Notes under the pieces: generated by a model | Database searches by the model: none | What the model was told of the DNA's origin: nothing | The model's input: only the letters and a program-made list of their open reading frames with translations | In this document: positions 49,712 through 61,931 of the stretch, in pieces | Position numbering within the stretch: position 1 is the stretch's first letter | Layout: each line of letters starts with the position of its first letter | Program-made: the position numbers and the translations under genes | Assembly (NCBI GenBank): GCA_947626545.1 | Contig: CANQSS010000002.1 | Span: 59,500-123,499, forward strand | Direction: 5' to 3' | DNA from: an uncultured Akkermansia sp. | Lineage (GTDB): Bacteria > Verrucomicrobiota > Verrucomicrobiia > Verrucomicrobiales > Akkermansiaceae | DNA length: 64,000 nt

Positions 49712-49736
49712 CCTAGGGTCCCTTGCCACAACTCTC

Positions 49737-50051
49737 ATGAAAACGCATCGTCCGGAACATGACCCAGCCGTGCGCGCCGAGGCGTGGATCGGGGATGCTG
49801 TGCTGGCGCTCTATGTTCGCGAATTCTTGCTCGCTGAATGCCACGGGCAGATTGACGGCGAGACTTTCGTGCAGCTCACCTCGAACGATTTTCTGCGCCT
49901 TGTCGGCAACGCCACCGAAGTGGAAGCCAGCATTGGCCGCGCCTACCGCGAGGGGCAGCTCCCGCTTGCGTACGACTGGATACGCCGCGAGCTGCACCCC
50001 AAAATGCTCATGCGGCTTCACTCTCTGCGCTCGGCTCGGCAACGCGCCTGA
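49737..50051 (+). CDS. Short RNase III-domain-like protein (Mini-III-like)
   Basis: AEAWIGDAVLALYVREFLL resembles the RNase III signature; 104 aa only. Confidence 0.5.
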   Translation: MKTHRPEHDPAVRAEAWIGDAVLALYVREFLLAECHGQIDGETFVQLTSNDFLRLVGNATEVEASIGRAYREGQLPLAYDWIRRELHPKMLMRLHSLRSARQRA

Positions 50052-52106
50052 ATGATGCCGAGCATGAGTACGCCGCCTCCGGATGAACCCAAGCGCAGGG
50101 GACGCGCTGTGTACCGCGCCTGCCGCGATCTGGTGAACCGCGCGCCCCTAATGCTGCCGCTCGCGGTAGTGGTCGGGGTCATCTGTGGGGGCACGTCGGG
50201 TTGGGCAATAGTTTGCGTGGCACTGGCAGCGGCCGCTGCGTTGCGTGCGTACCGGATACTGCTGTGCGCCTTTTTTTGCGGGGTGATTATGGTGCTTTGT
50301 CTGGCGTTGCGTCAACGTGCGGAAGATGAGTTGGGGATCACTGCCATGCCACCGCCCGTTGCCGTGGAGCTGCGAGGCACAGTCATCCGCTCGCTCAATC
50401 GCGGATGCATTGTGGAGACAGATCCGCTCGGCGTGCGAGTGGCGGCGTACGGCAAATTGACGGTACAGCCGGGGGATTACGTCCATATCATAGGTTCCCT
50501 GCGGAATGTGGAGCCGCCTCTTGTACCCGGAATGTTTTCCCAAGCTGAGTGGATGCGCGGAAGCGGGATAGCTGCGTGTTTGGATTGCCTGAGGTTCGAG
50601 CGCGAAGGCAGCACACTCGGCTATGCCACAATACTGCGTGCAGCGGCCGAGGTACGCTCTGCCCTGGCAGACCGTCTGATGCCACCCGGCACGGAGGATG
50701 ACATCCGTCGCCAGGTGCTGTGTGCCCTCGTGCTTGGTGAAAAAGATCGTGCAGATACCAGCACGATCGATATTTTTCGTCGCGGGGGCTGTCTGCATGC
50801 TTTCGCCGTGAGCGGGCTTCATGTGGGCATTGTCGCGGGCATCTTGTGGATGCTGCTGCGGTGGTGCCGAGTTCATCCGAGGGTCGGGCGCCCGGCGCTA
50901 CTCATTGGGGTGGGACTGTATGTGTTTGCCACGGGTATGGCTGTGCCGGCGCTGCGCGCGTACGTGATGCTGGCGGTGCTCATGGGTAGCCTTATCCTGA
51001 GGCGGCGTCCAAGTTATTTGAACACATGGTGTTTTGCAGCGATCGTCATACTCATGCTTCAGCCGTGGCAGTTCTATCAACCGGGGTTCAGGCTATCCTT
51101 CGTTGTGTACGGCGCCATTTGCTTGGGCGTACGTTACGGGATGTCGGACACACCTTGGTTCGGGCCGGACTCTTACATCCCGGCACGCATCCACACGCAC
51201 TGGGAGCGGCTGACAGCGAGCACAGAGCTTTTCGTGCGCGGGACGGTTGTCGTATCGATGTGCGCATGGTTGGTATCCCTGCCGCTCTCCATCGCGCATT
51301 TTCACGTGGTGAACACAGCCAGTTACCTGGTCAATATTCTCATCGCTCCCCTGTTGCCAGTGACAATGTTCATAGGTTTGCTGGTGCTGGTGTTTGCGGG
51401 TGTGCCCTGCTTGGGGGGCGTGGTGCAGGCGTGTGCACTCGGGAGCTCTGGCTGGCTGGTGTCGCTGGTGGGGTTTTGCGGCTCCCTTCCGGGGGCTTTT
51501 TTGCCCGCAGCACCTCCGGCGCCCGCAAGCGATTACATGCTCATGCCCCTCGGCCACGGCAAATCCGCGTGTGTGCTGGGGAATCCGGGTATTCTGGCAG
51601 GCGATGTGCACAGGGAAAATGACGTGCGCTATGTGCTGCAGCCGGCTCTTTTCCACGCCGGGTATTCCCCTGCCCTCTGTCCGGCTCCTCGCCAGGCAGC
51701 CGCCAAGGACATCTTCACACAGACTTGGCCCCAACTGCACTTTTTCACAGCCCCGCCCGGAACTCCGCCACAGAGCTATACAACCCCCGCCGGTGTATTC
51801 ACCATATTTGCGCCGCCTGCCAGTCAGCCAGTCTCATACTCCGCCAACGCATCCCCGATCATCTGCTGGCAAAGGACGGACGCCCAGCGCTTCCTCTTCA
51901 TCGGCAACGCCGCGCTATCCACCTATGAAGCGCTACCTCCCGAATTTCGGCATGCCGATGTGCTCATTCTCGGTTACAATTCGCACGAACCAATTGAACA
52001 CCCCGATCTGCTGCATGAGATCGGAGCAAAGCGCATCATTCTCCTTCCGTCCGCTCACGGCCACAACGTGGAGCGTTTTCTTCCTCAAGAAACGGCACAG
52101 CCTTGA
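50052..52106 (+). CDS. ComEC/Rec2-family competence protein
   Basis: LCALVLGEKDRADTSTIDIFRRGGCLHAFAVSGLHVGIVAGILWMLL...; many TM segments; C-terminal metallo-beta-lactamase-like region. Confidence 0.88.
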   Translation: MMPSMSTPPPDEPKRRGRAVYRACRDLVNRAPLMLPLAVVVGVICGGTSGWAIVCVALAAAAALRAYRILLCAFFCGVIMVLCLALRQRAEDELGITAMPPPVAVELRGTVIRSLNRGCIVETDPLGVRVAAYGKLTVQPGDYVHIIGSLRNVEPPLVPGMFSQAEWMRGSGIAACLDCLRFEREGSTLGYATILRAAAEVRSALADRLMPPGTEDDIRRQVLCALVLGEKDRADTSTIDIFRRGGCLHAFAVSGLHVGIVAGILWMLLRWCRVHPRVGRPALLIGVGLYVFATGMAVPALRAYVMLAVLMGSLILRRRPSYLNTWCFAAIVILMLQPWQFYQPGFRLSFVVYGAICLGVRYGMSDTPWFGPDSYIPARIHTHWERLTASTELFVRGTVVVSMCAWLVSLPLSIAHFHVVNTASYLVNILIAPLLPVTMFIGLLVLVFAGVPCLGGVVQACALGSSGWLVSLVGFCGSLPGAFLPAAPPAPASDYMLMPLGHGKSACVLGNPGILAGDVHRENDVRYVLQPALFHAGYSPALCPAPRQAAAKDIFTQTWPQLHFFTAPPGTPPQSYTTPAGVFTIFAPPASQPVSYSANASPIICWQRTDAQRFLFIGNAALSTYEALPPEFRHADVLILGYNSHEPIEHPDLLHEIGAKRIILLPSAHGHNVERFLPQETAQP

Positions 52107-52129
52107 CCCCGCACGACAGACGCATTAGA

Positions 52130-52440
52130 AAATACGTCTGTCATATACGACGGTGGCAGACGGAGTCTGTCCATGTACGATGTTGGATGTACGATTTAGG
52201 AAATTCCCGCGCTTACGCGCGAATTTTTCGAAGCGGGGGCAAAGGGGTGTGGTGGAGCTGTGCGCGGAGGTGATTAGAAAAGGACGGGAAGCGGGGGTGC
52301 CTGGAGGCGCCTATTTACGAACACGAAAACCACAATGTCAGCACACTCCGCGATGCGAATGAAGTAATTCCTTCCTCATTCTTGAGCACATCCGCCCTCC
52401 AGAATAAATTTGCGTAACACACACGTTGTCAATAAATCGC
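52130..52440. repeat. Dispersed element copy j (degenerate)
   Basis: cgcattagaaaatacgtctgtcatatacgacggtggcagacggagtctgtccatgtacgatg; hairpin GCGC-ttac-GCGC 52209-52220; gcgtaacacacacgttgtcaataaatcg. Confidence 0.65.
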
Positions 52441-52470
52441 AACTTACATTTTCAAATGCAATTGCGCAGG

Positions 52471-53775
<1,305 letters not shown>

Positions 53776-53788
53776 CTGGGATGCAGTC

Positions 53789-53817
53789 TTGACGGGCGGG
53801 CGCGCATATGATAGTAT
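53789..53817 (+). promoter_or_regulatory. Promoter of the his operon
   Basis: TTGACG-N17-TAGTAT. Confidence 0.65.
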
Positions 53818-53825
53818 GGGCGCGA

Positions 53826-53864
53826 ATGACACACCGGCTCACTATCCATCCCAAGCATGCCTAA
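53826..53864 (+). CDS. Putative his leader peptide MTHRLTIHPKHA
   Basis: ATG ACA CAC CGG CTC ACT ATC CAT CCC AAG CAT GCC TAA between the promoter and hisG; 3 His in 12 codons. Confidence 0.35.
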   Translation: MTHRLTIHPKHA

Positions 53865-53936
53865 CATCACCCAGTTTGAAGCGGTGAGGCGAAATTGTGC
53901 AAGCGCATGCTGCTTGAGCCGACATAAAAAAGAGAT

Positions 53937-54797
53937 ATGAATACGAGACTGAGAATAGCTGTACAATCCAAAGGACGACTCAACGAAGACACACTACGCC
54001 TTCTGACGGAGGCTGGCATTAAGGTAGAAGCCGGCAGGAGGGCGCTTTTGGTGGAAGCGCGCAAATTCCCGTTGGAGGTGCTTTTCCTGCGCGACGACGA
54101 TATACCGCAGACAGTGGCTGACGGAGTGGCGGATGCGGGAATTGTAGGCATGAACGAACTGACGGAGCAAGGAGCTCGAGCCGAAGTAGCGCACCGACTC
54201 GGGTTTGGCGGATGTCGCCTGTCCATCGCTGTACCCAAGGAAGCGGATTACACGGACGTCAGCTGGCTGGAAAATAAAAAAATCGCCACTTCATACCCGA
54301 ACATATTGCAGCGTTTCCTAGAATCGCAGGGCGTCCACGCACATATCCACGTGATCACCGGATCGGTAGAGATTGCAACGGGCATTGGTCTGGCAGATGC
54401 TATCTTCGACATCGTCAGCTCGGGATCCACACTTGTCAGCAACAATCTGCGTGAAGTGGAGGTCGTGATGCAGAGCGAGGCCGTGCTCATTGCCCAACCG
54501 GAGCTGAGCGCAGAAAAGCGGGAAATTCTCGATGAACTGATTTTCCGTTTTAAAGCCCTGCAGGGAGCGGCCGGTAAGAAGTACGTACTGATGAATGTGC
54601 CGAAAGAAGCGCTGGATTCCGTGTTGCATGAGCTGTCGGGTATTAAGAGCCCAACGGTGATGCCGCTGGCACAGGAGGGCTGGTGCAGCGTGCACACGGT
54701 CCTAGAGGAAGACAGTTTCTGGGAAAAGGTGGGACGGCTCAAGGAAGCGGGAGCCCAAGGGATTCTGGTGCTGCCGATAGAGAAAATGGTGCTATGA
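53937..54797 (+). CDS. hisG: ATP phosphoribosyltransferase (long form)
   Basis: LRIAVQSKGRLNEDTLRLL...GVADAGIVGMNEL...ATSYPNILQRFLE...GSVEIATGIGLADAIFDIVSSGSTLVSNNL; C-terminal regulatory region present. Confidence 0.95.
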   Translation: MNTRLRIAVQSKGRLNEDTLRLLTEAGIKVEAGRRALLVEARKFPLEVLFLRDDDIPQTVADGVADAGIVGMNELTEQGARAEVAHRLGFGGCRLSIAVPKEADYTDVSWLENKKIATSYPNILQRFLESQGVHAHIHVITGSVEIATGIGLADAIFDIVSSGSTLVSNNLREVEVVMQSEAVLIAQPELSAEKREILDELIFRFKALQGAAGKKYVLMNVPKEALDSVLHELSGIKSPTVMPLAQEGWCSVHTVLEEDSFWEKVGRLKEAGAQGILVLPIEKMVL

Positions 54798-57181
54798 CGA
54801 TTATGCAAGTGAAGCGTTGCCCATCACGGGAGCAATGGAAAGAATTGACGCAGCGCCCCATGCCGAACATGGCGGAACTGCGCGCAGTAGTGGAGCCCAT
54901 CGTGGCAGAAGTACGCCTGAATGGCGACCGAGCGTTGCGCGAACTCAGCCTGCGCTTTGACCACTGCGAGCTGCTCAGCCTCCGGATCAGCCCGGAGGAT
55001 TGCGAAGCCGGTATTCGGAAGCTGCCGCTGCAGCTTCGACAGGCCATTGAGCGCGCACACGCCAACATCTCCCGCTTTCATGCCGCCCAGCGCACACCGG
55101 ACATCAGACTGGAAACACAGCCCGGCGTACTCTGCGAGCAACGCAGTGTACCGATTCAGCGCGTGGGCATTTACGTACCCGGCGGCTCTGCTCCCCTCTT
55201 CTCCACCGTGTTGATGCTGGCGGAACCGGCTCGTCTGGCGGGCTGCCGGGAGCGGATACTCTGCACACCTCCGGGCAAGAATGGTCAAGTGAACCCCGCC
55301 ATCTTATACGCAGCGCGGCTTTGCGGCATCACCCAACTCTTCTGCGTTGGCGGAGCGCAGGCTATCGCCGCCATGGCTTACGGCACCCAAACCATCCCCA
55401 AGGTAGATAAAATTTTTGGTCCCGGCAATCGTTATGTCACCGCTGCAAAGCAGATTGTCTCGCTGGACGGCGTCGCCATTGATATGCCGGCGGGACCCAG
55501 TGAGGTGGAGGTGTATGCCGATGCCACGTGCAACCCCGCATTTGTGGCGGCGGATCTCCTCAGCCAGGCTGAACACGGAGCGGATAGCCAGGTGGTTCTC
55601 GTGACGACTGATGAAGGCGTGCTTAACAGCGTATTGGAGGAGTTGGAGCATCAACTCGCGATGCTGGAACGTCGCGAAGTTGCCGCGCAAGCGCTGGAAC
55701 ACAGCTTGGCGGTTCTGCTCCCCGGAGAGCAGGATGCGCTGGATTTTACGAACGAATACGCGCCGGAACATCTCATCCTCGCGGTAGAGCATGCACGTGC
55801 GGTGGCGGAAAAGGTCGTGCACGCGGGGTCTGTGTTCATCGGCAACTACAGCTGCGAAAGCGCGGGCGATTACGCCTCCGGCACCAATCATACCCTGCCC
55901 ACCATGGGCTGCACGAAAGGCTACAGCTCACTCGGCTTGCACAGTTTCATGCGCCAAATGACGCTCCAGGAACTCTCAGCCGAGGGTTTGCGCCACATTG
56001 GTTCCACTGTGGAGATCATGGCCGAAGCCGAGGGATTGGGGGCGCACAAAAACGCCATGAGTTTGCGCCTGCGGTCATGCAACGACGTGCCTTCTCCGCA
56101 TCCGGCGGATGAAGTACCGGCGGAACTGCGCGCGCTTGTGCGACCGGATATTCTTGCGCTCAAGCCGTACAGCTCGGCGCGTGATGAGGCGGCTGGTCTG
56201 CCGGCCGAGGTGTGTCTGGACGCAAATGAGTCCCCCTTCAACGAGCCGCTCAACCGCTACCCCGATCCCTTGCAGCGCGAACTCAAGCAGAGACTTGCCA
56301 AGCACTTGGGAATTGCCGCAGAGTGCATCTTTTTAGGCAATGGAAGCGATGAGGCCATTGATTTGACAATGCGCATTTTCTGTGAACCGCGGGTAGATCG
56401 CATCATCACACCGGATCCGACTTACGGCATGTATTCCGTGTGTGCGCACATCAATCAGGTGGACTGTACTGCCGTGCCCTTGCGGGAGAACTTCGATTTC
56501 TGCGCGCAGGATCTGTTGAACGAGGTAGATGCACGCACGAAGGTGATTTTCCTGTGCAGCCCTAACAACCCGACGGGTAACATGCTGCCAAAAGAGGAGA
56601 TTCTGGAGACGCTGCAACGTTTTTCGGGCATCGTCGTGGTGGATGAGGCCTATATCGATTTTGCGGAGGATGAGGGAATGCTGCCCCTGCTGAAGGATTA
56701 CCCGCGCTTGATCCTGCTGCGGACTTTCTCAAAAGCGTGGGCGAGCGCCGGCGTACGGTTGGGTATGGCCTTGGCGCACCCGGGGCTCATCGCCTGCTTC
56801 AACAAGGTAAAGTACCCGTACAATGTCAACCGGCTCACTGCAGCTTACGCACTGGAGCAACTCGGGCGTGCCGACAGTGTGCGGCAACAGGTGGCTGCCA
56901 TCCTTTCTGAACGGAAGCGCATGGAGGTACAACTGCGGAAAATGAAGCTCTGCACGCGCGTATTCCCCAGCCGTGCAAACTTTCTGCTGGTGCAGGTGAG
57001 CCATGCGCAGAGCATATACAATGCCTTGGCGCGGGAGGGCATCATCGTGCGCAATCGCGACAGCGCCACGCTCTGCCGCAATTGCCTGCGGATTACAATC
57101 GGCTCTCCTCAACAAAATGACGCCCTGATCGCCGCCCTCCGCAAACTTGATTCCGACCCTTCTCTGTTGAATCTTTCATGA
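54794..57181 (+). CDS. hisD-hisC: Fusion: histidinol dehydrogenase + histidinol-phosphate aminotransferase
   Basis: His[22 protein letters not shown]...[31 protein letters not shown]...; His[21 protein letters not shown]...[12 protein letters not shown]...[12 protein letters not shown]...[10 protein letters not shown]...[15 protein letters not shown]; no stop between; ATGA overlap with hisG. Confidence 0.95.
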   Translation: MTIMQVKRCPSREQWKELTQRPMPNMAELRAVVEPIVAEVRLNGDRALRELSLRFDHCELLSLRISPEDCEAGIRKLPLQLRQAIERAHANISRFHAAQRTPDIRLETQPGVLCEQRSVPIQRVGIYVPGGSAPLFSTVLMLAEPARLAGCRERILCTPPGKNGQVNPAILYAARLCGITQLFCVGGAQAIAAMAYGTQTIPKVDKIFGPGNRYVTAAKQIVSLDGVAIDMPAGPSEVEVYADATCNPAFVAADLLSQAEHGADSQVVLVTTDEGVLNSVLEELEHQLAMLERREVAAQALEHSLAVLLPGEQDALDFTNEYAPEHLILAVEHARAVAEKVVHAGSVFIGNYSCESAGDYASGTNHTLPTMGCTKGYSSLGLHSFMRQMTLQELSAEGLRHIGSTVEIMAEAEGLGAHKNAMSLRLRSCNDVPSPHPADEVPAELRALVRPDILALKPYSSARDEAAGLPAEVCLDANESPFNEPLNRYPDPLQRELKQRLAKHLGIAAECIFLGNGSDEAIDLTMRIFCEPRVDRIITPDPTYGMYSVCAHINQVDCTAVPLRENFDFCAQDLLNEVDARTKVIFLCSPNNPTGNMLPKEEILETLQRFSGIVVVDEAYIDFAEDEGMLPLLKDYPRLILLRTFSKAWASAGVRLGMALAHPGLIACFNKVKYPYNVNRLTAAYALEQLGRADSVRQQVAAILSERKRMEVQLRKMKLCTRVFPSRANFLLVQVSHAQSIYNALAREGIIVRNRDSATLCRNCLRITIGSPQQNDALIAALRKLDSDPSLLNLS

Positions 57182-58242
57182 AAAAAGTACTCTTCATCGA
57201 CCGCGACGGCACACTGCTTCGGGAACCGCCCGATGAGCAGGTGGACAGCTTGGAAAAGTTCGCTTTCATGCCCGGTCTTTTCCGGGCACTCACCGCCATC
57301 TGCGACCGTACGGACTACCGGCTCGTCATGGTGAGCAATCAAGACGGCCTCGGCACGGCCTCCTTCCCTGAGGAACAATTTTGGCCGGTGCAGAATTTTT
57401 TGCTCGATACGCTGCGAGGCGAGGGGATTGAGTTTGACGACATTTTTATTGACCGACACTTCCCCGAGGATCACGCACCCACCCGTAAACCCGGCACCGC
57501 CATGCTGAGTTCCTATCTCGATGGCTCGTGCGATTTGAAGCACTCCTATGTCATCGGTGATCGCGACGCGGACGAGCAGCTTGCCCGCAATTTGGGCTGC
57601 GGCATGCTGCGTCTCGGTCCGGACTTCGGCTGGGACAAAGTGGCGGAGGTGCTGCTGGCCGGCGAACGCACGACCGAGCTGCACAGCAAAACGCGCGAGA
57701 CAGATATCCTTGTGCGGCTGGACCCGGATCGTCCAGGAGCGAGCGACATCGACACTGGTCTGCCCTTCCTGGACCACATGCTCTGCCAACTCGTGGTGCA
57801 CGGCGCCCTCTCGCTCACCATTCACGCCAAGGGGGACTTGGACGTGGATGAGCACCACACCATGGAAGACACGGCGCTTGCCCTCGGGAAGTGCCTGCGG
57901 CTCGCTCTCGGTGATAAAGTCGGCATCCAACGCTACGGATATTGTCTGCCGATGGACGACAGTCTGTGCCGCGTTGCTCTCGACTTCGGCGGGAGGCCGT
58001 GGTTGGAATGGGATGTGACTTTTCAGCACGATCGGGTGGGCAATCTGCCGACGGAAATGTTTTTCCACTTCTTTAAAAGCCTGAGTGATGCCGCGCAGAT
58101 GAACCTGAACATCTCCGCCACCGGCATGAACGATCACCACCGCATCGAAGCCGTCTTCAAAGCCTTTGCACGTGCGCTGCGTATGGCGGTGCAACGCGAT
58201 GTCCGCCACCTTGTCCTTCCTTCCAGCAAGGGGACACTTTAG
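57178..58242 (+). CDS. hisB: Bifunctional histidinol-phosphatase/imidazoleglycerol-phosphate dehydratase
   Basis: [21 protein letters not shown]...; then [45 protein letters not shown]. Confidence 0.95.
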   Translation: MKKVLFIDRDGTLLREPPDEQVDSLEKFAFMPGLFRALTAICDRTDYRLVMVSNQDGLGTASFPEEQFWPVQNFLLDTLRGEGIEFDDIFIDRHFPEDHAPTRKPGTAMLSSYLDGSCDLKHSYVIGDRDADEQLARNLGCGMLRLGPDFGWDKVAEVLLAGERTTELHSKTRETDILVRLDPDRPGASDIDTGLPFLDHMLCQLVVHGALSLTIHAKGDLDVDEHHTMEDTALALGKCLRLALGDKVGIQRYGYCLPMDDSLCRVALDFGGRPWLEWDVTFQHDRVGNLPTEMFFHFFKSLSDAAQMNLNISATGMNDHHRIEAVFKAFARALRMAVQRDVRHLVLPSSKGTL

Positions 58243-58258
58243 TATTTTCTCGCTCGCC

Positions 58259-58870
58259 ATGTCAATTGCCGTCATCAACTACAATGCGGGGAACACTCGA
58301 TCGGTGCTCAATGCGCTGAAACGCGCGGGCGAACAACCTGTCCTTACCGCAGATCCGTCCGTCATTTCATCCGCTTCCGGCGTGATTTTGCCCGGACAGG
58401 GAGAGGCTTCCAACGTCATGCAAAGTCTGCGTGATTGCAAGCTTGTGGAAACGATACTCAATCTGCGGCAGCCCGTGCTCGGCATCTGCATCGGTCTGCA
58501 GCTGTTCTGTGAGTATTCCGAAGAGGGCGACACGGTATGCATGGGCATATTCCCGAGCACAAGGGTGCGCCATTTTCACGCGCTGTCGACTCTTCCTTCC
58601 CTGAAAGTACCGCATATGGGATGGAATTCGCTGCATGGACTGCGTTCGCCGCTGTTCCAAGGCATGTCGGAAGGCACCTACGTCTATTTTGTGCACAGCT
58701 TTTGTGCGCCTCCCACGCAAGACACCTGCGCCACCTGCGAATACGGCGGGGTGTCTTTTGCCGCAGCCATGCAACGCGGCAATTTTTACGCCACGCAGTT
58801 TCACCCGGAAAAAAGCGGCTGTGCGGGCGAACAGATTATCCGCAATTTCATATCCCTCTGCCATGATTGA
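58259..58870 (+). CDS. hisH: Imidazole glycerol phosphate synthase subunit HisH
   Basis: SIAVINYNAGNTRSVLNALKRAG...LPGQGEASNVM...PVLGICIGLQLFCEYSEEGD...HFHPEKS-like QFHPEKSG. Confidence 0.93.
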   Translation: MSIAVINYNAGNTRSVLNALKRAGEQPVLTADPSVISSASGVILPGQGEASNVMQSLRDCKLVETILNLRQPVLGICIGLQLFCEYSEEGDTVCMGIFPSTRVRHFHALSTLPSLKVPHMGWNSLHGLRSPLFQGMSEGTYVYFVHSFCAPPTQDTCATCEYGGVSFAAAMQRGNFYATQFHPEKSGCAGEQIIRNFISLCHD

Positions 58871-59582
58871 ACTCATACCGGCTATAGATATGATCGACGG
58901 CAAGTGCGTGCGTCTCTCTGCCGGCGATTACGCGTGCAAAAAAGTGTATTCAGACGATCCTGCCGAGGTGGCGAGCCGCTTGTACGATCAAGGGTTCCGC
59001 CGCCTGCACGTGGTAGATTTGGATGGAGCAAAGGCGCGCCACTGTGTGAATCTCCACCAGCTCGAGCGTATCACCTCGTGCACACAGCTCACCGTGGACT
59101 TCGGGGGCGGCATTGCGAGCGATACTGACCTGCAAGCCGCTTTCGACGCGGGCGCCGCCATGGTGACCATCGGCAGCCTCGCCGTCTCGCAGCGCGAACT
59201 CGTCGCCTCTTGGCTTGCAAAGCACGGCAGTGAGCGCTTCATCATCGGCGCGGATGTGCGAGAGGGACGTATCCGCACGCAGGGCTGGTTGCAGGATGGG
59301 GGAGTACAGCTTATGGACTTCATCGCGTACTGGATGGAGGCGGGAGTCTCTCGCATCCTCTGCACGGACATTTCGAGAGATGGAATGCTGAACCACCCGA
59401 ACATCGGACTGTACACACAAATCATGCGACGTTTCCCGACATGCCGTCTCATCGCCAGCGGCGGAGTTTCCTGCACCCAGGACATCCTGGACCTGCAATC
59501 CGCCGGCATACCGTCCGTTGTGTTTGGCAAGGCGTATTATGAAGGGCGGCTCGACCTGCAAAAACTCTTATCGCTCTCGTAA
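58863..59582 (+). CDS. hisA: Phosphoribosylformimino-AICAR ribotide isomerase
   Basis: [58 protein letters not shown]. Confidence 0.95.
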   Translation: MIELIPAIDMIDGKCVRLSAGDYACKKVYSDDPAEVASRLYDQGFRRLHVVDLDGAKARHCVNLHQLERITSCTQLTVDFGGGIASDTDLQAAFDAGAAMVTIGSLAVSQRELVASWLAKHGSERFIIGADVREGRIRTQGWLQDGGVQLMDFIAYWMEAGVSRILCTDISRDGMLNHPNIGLYTQIMRRFPTCRLIASGGVSCTQDILDLQSAGIPSVVFGKAYYEGRLDLQKLLSLS

Positions 59583-59584
59583 AA

Positions 59585-60343
59585 ATGCTCTCGAAACGCA
59601 TTATATCCTGCTTGGACGTAAAAGATGGTCGCACAGTGAAAGGCACCTGCTTTGTGAACCTGCGAGAAGCCGGCGACCCGGTAGAACTCGGCAAAACGTA
59701 CAGCGAGCAAGGGGTGGATGAGCTCGTGTTCCTCGATATCACCGCCAGTCACGAAGGCAGGAAGACCTTCACCGACATGGTTTCGCGCGTGGCGGAGGCT
59801 CTTTCCATTCCCTTCACCGTGGGAGGGGGAGTGCAGGGCCCGGATGATGTAGCCCGCCTGCTGGATGCCGGCGCGGACAAGGTGAGCATTAACTCCTCTG
59901 CCTTGTGGAATCCGGAACTCATCGACGCCATTGCCACTCGCTTCGGTTCTCAAGTCTGCGTGGTGGCCATTGACGCGCATCAGGCTTCCCCGGGACAGTG
60001 GGTATGCTACGCGAACGGCGGTCGTGTACCAACCGAGCGCGAACTCTTCACCTGGGCACACGAAGCACAGGAACGCGGCGCCGGTGAAATCCTTTTTACT
60101 TCCATGGATCATGACGGTTCACGCAGCGGCTTTGCGAACGCCGCTCTCGCCTCGCTCAACGAACGACTGCGCATCCCCTTGATTGCCAGTGGCGGCGCCG
60201 GCTGCATGCAAGATTTTGCGGATGCCTTTAACCTAGGCAAAGCCGATGCCGCGCTGGCCGCAGGGGTCTTCCACTTCGGCGACATCGCCATCCCTCAACT
60301 CAAATCTTTTCTCAAACAACAAAATATCCCCGTACGCCTGTGA
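59585..60343 (+). CDS. hisF: Imidazole glycerol phosphate synthase subunit HisF
   Basis: [58 protein letters not shown]...[28 protein letters not shown]. Confidence 0.95.
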   Translation: MLSKRIISCLDVKDGRTVKGTCFVNLREAGDPVELGKTYSEQGVDELVFLDITASHEGRKTFTDMVSRVAEALSIPFTVGGGVQGPDDVARLLDAGADKVSINSSALWNPELIDAIATRFGSQVCVVAIDAHQASPGQWVCYANGGRVPTERELFTWAHEAQERGAGEILFTSMDHDGSRSGFANAALASLNERLRIPLIASGGAGCMQDFADAFNLGKADAALAAGVFHFGDIAIPQLKSFLKQQNIPVRL

Positions 60344-60975
60344 TACCTCATCCTAATGCCGCTCAAATCGATTTTGCCAAAGGCTCCGGACTTGTCCCGG
60401 CTATCGTGCAAGATGCTGTGACTCGCCGTGTGCTCATGCTCGGTTACATGGACCGCGAAGCCTTCGATACCACCATCCGCCTCGGCCGCGTCACCTTCTT
60501 CTCGCGGTCCCGCCAATGTCTCTGGACCAAGGGTGAAACAAGCGGGAACTTTTTGGAGGCACGGGAACTTCGCTTGGACTGCGATGCGGATGCCCTGTTG
60601 GTGCTCGCTACGCCGCATGGCCCGACCTGCCACACCGGCGCCGACACCTGCTGGGGTGAACAGAATACGCCATCACATCTCGCTTTTCTCACTGAATTAC
60701 AAGATTTTATCAACACACGACGTGCCGAAATGCCCGAGGGATCCTACACCACCTCTCTCTTTCGCGATGGCATCAACCGCATCGCCCAGAAGGTGGGCGA
60801 GGAGGCACTGGAAACCGTTATCGAAGCCGTGAACGGATCCGATGAACGTTGCATTTATGAGGCCTCCGATTTTCTCTACCATCTTATCGTCCTTCTCTCC
60901 GCCAAGGGCTTGCGCATCGAACAAGTTGTGGATGAATTGGCAGAACGCCACCGTCCGGGCTGGAAAAAACACTAA
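60340..60975 (+). CDS. hisIE: Bifunctional phosphoribosyl-AMP cyclohydrolase/phosphoribosyl-ATP pyrophosphatase
   Basis: [30 protein letters not shown]...[20 protein letters not shown]...; [19 protein letters not shown] start. Confidence 0.95.
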   Translation: MIPHPNAAQIDFAKGSGLVPAIVQDAVTRRVLMLGYMDREAFDTTIRLGRVTFFSRSRQCLWTKGETSGNFLEARELRLDCDADALLVLATPHGPTCHTGADTCWGEQNTPSHLAFLTELQDFINTRRAEMPEGSYTTSLFRDGINRIAQKVGEEALETVIEAVNGSDERCIYEASDFLYHLIVLLSAKGLRIEQVVDELAERHRPGWKKH

Positions 60976-61001
60976 TTTACCCCAAGGCATTTACGATTTA
61001 A

Positions 61002-61907
61002 GAACAATTCCATCCCACAACTTTCTACAACCCCAAGAGTCCGGATCGTGAGGGCCTTACCTTCCTCATCTCGGAAGCCGTACGCGGTGAGGGCGGCATC
61101 CTCAAAGGGCCGGATGGACAGGAGTTCATGCAAAAGTATGACCCGCGCAAGAGTCTAGCGCCGCGCGACATCGTAGCACGTGCCATCAACAGCGAAATCC
61201 TGCGCACCGGGCATCCTTGCATGTACTTGGATATGACCCACAAGCCTGCCGGTTTCATGGCTGAGCGTTTCCCTTACATCTACGAAACATGCAAAAGCTA
61301 CGGCGTCGATGCCGAGCGCGATATGATCCCCGTAGTCCCCTCTGCCCACTACCAATGCGGCGGCGTGAAAACTGACACAAACGGACAGACCAGCCTGCGC
61401 GGTCTCTTTGTGGCTGGGGAGAGCGGCTGCACGGGCTTGCACGGCGCCAACCGGCTCGCCAGTAACTCTCTTCTGGAGTGCGTGGTGATCACCAAACGCG
61501 CGCTTGCAGCCATGCTCACGCGGCTTCCCCTCGCGCACGCGGAGGAAACCTACCCCATCCCGGAATGGAAGCACGGCGACCGCGTGCCGCAGGATGATCT
61601 GGCTATCCTCTACCATTGTTGGGATGAAGTTCGCCGCACCATGACGGATTACGTGAGCATTGTGCGCACGAACCATCGTCTGCAGCGCGCGGCCACACGC
61701 CTGCGCAACATTAACCGCGAAATTCACGAATACTACTGGGGTTATCGTGTGACGCCGGAAATTCTCGACTTGCGCAATCTCGCTCTCACCGCCTCGCTGA
61801 TTATCGACTGCGCCATTCGTCGCCAGGAGTCACGCGGTCTGCACTACAATTTGGATGCGCCGGAGAAATTGCTCCACCCCCGTCCCACCATTCTGCACAA
61901 CGGTTGA
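61002..61907 (+). pseudogene. nadB: L-aspartate oxidase, 5'-truncated (FAD-binding N-terminus missing)
   Basis: Frame opens immediately after a TAA in the repeat remnant atttacgattTAA: EQFHPTTFYNPKSPDREGLTFLISEAVRGEGGILKGPDGQEFM...PRDIVARAINSEI...HYQCGGVKTD...GLHGANRLASNSLLECVV. Confidence 0.85.
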
Positions 61908-61931
61908 TACCGCCAAACGCTCGTTCCCGTC

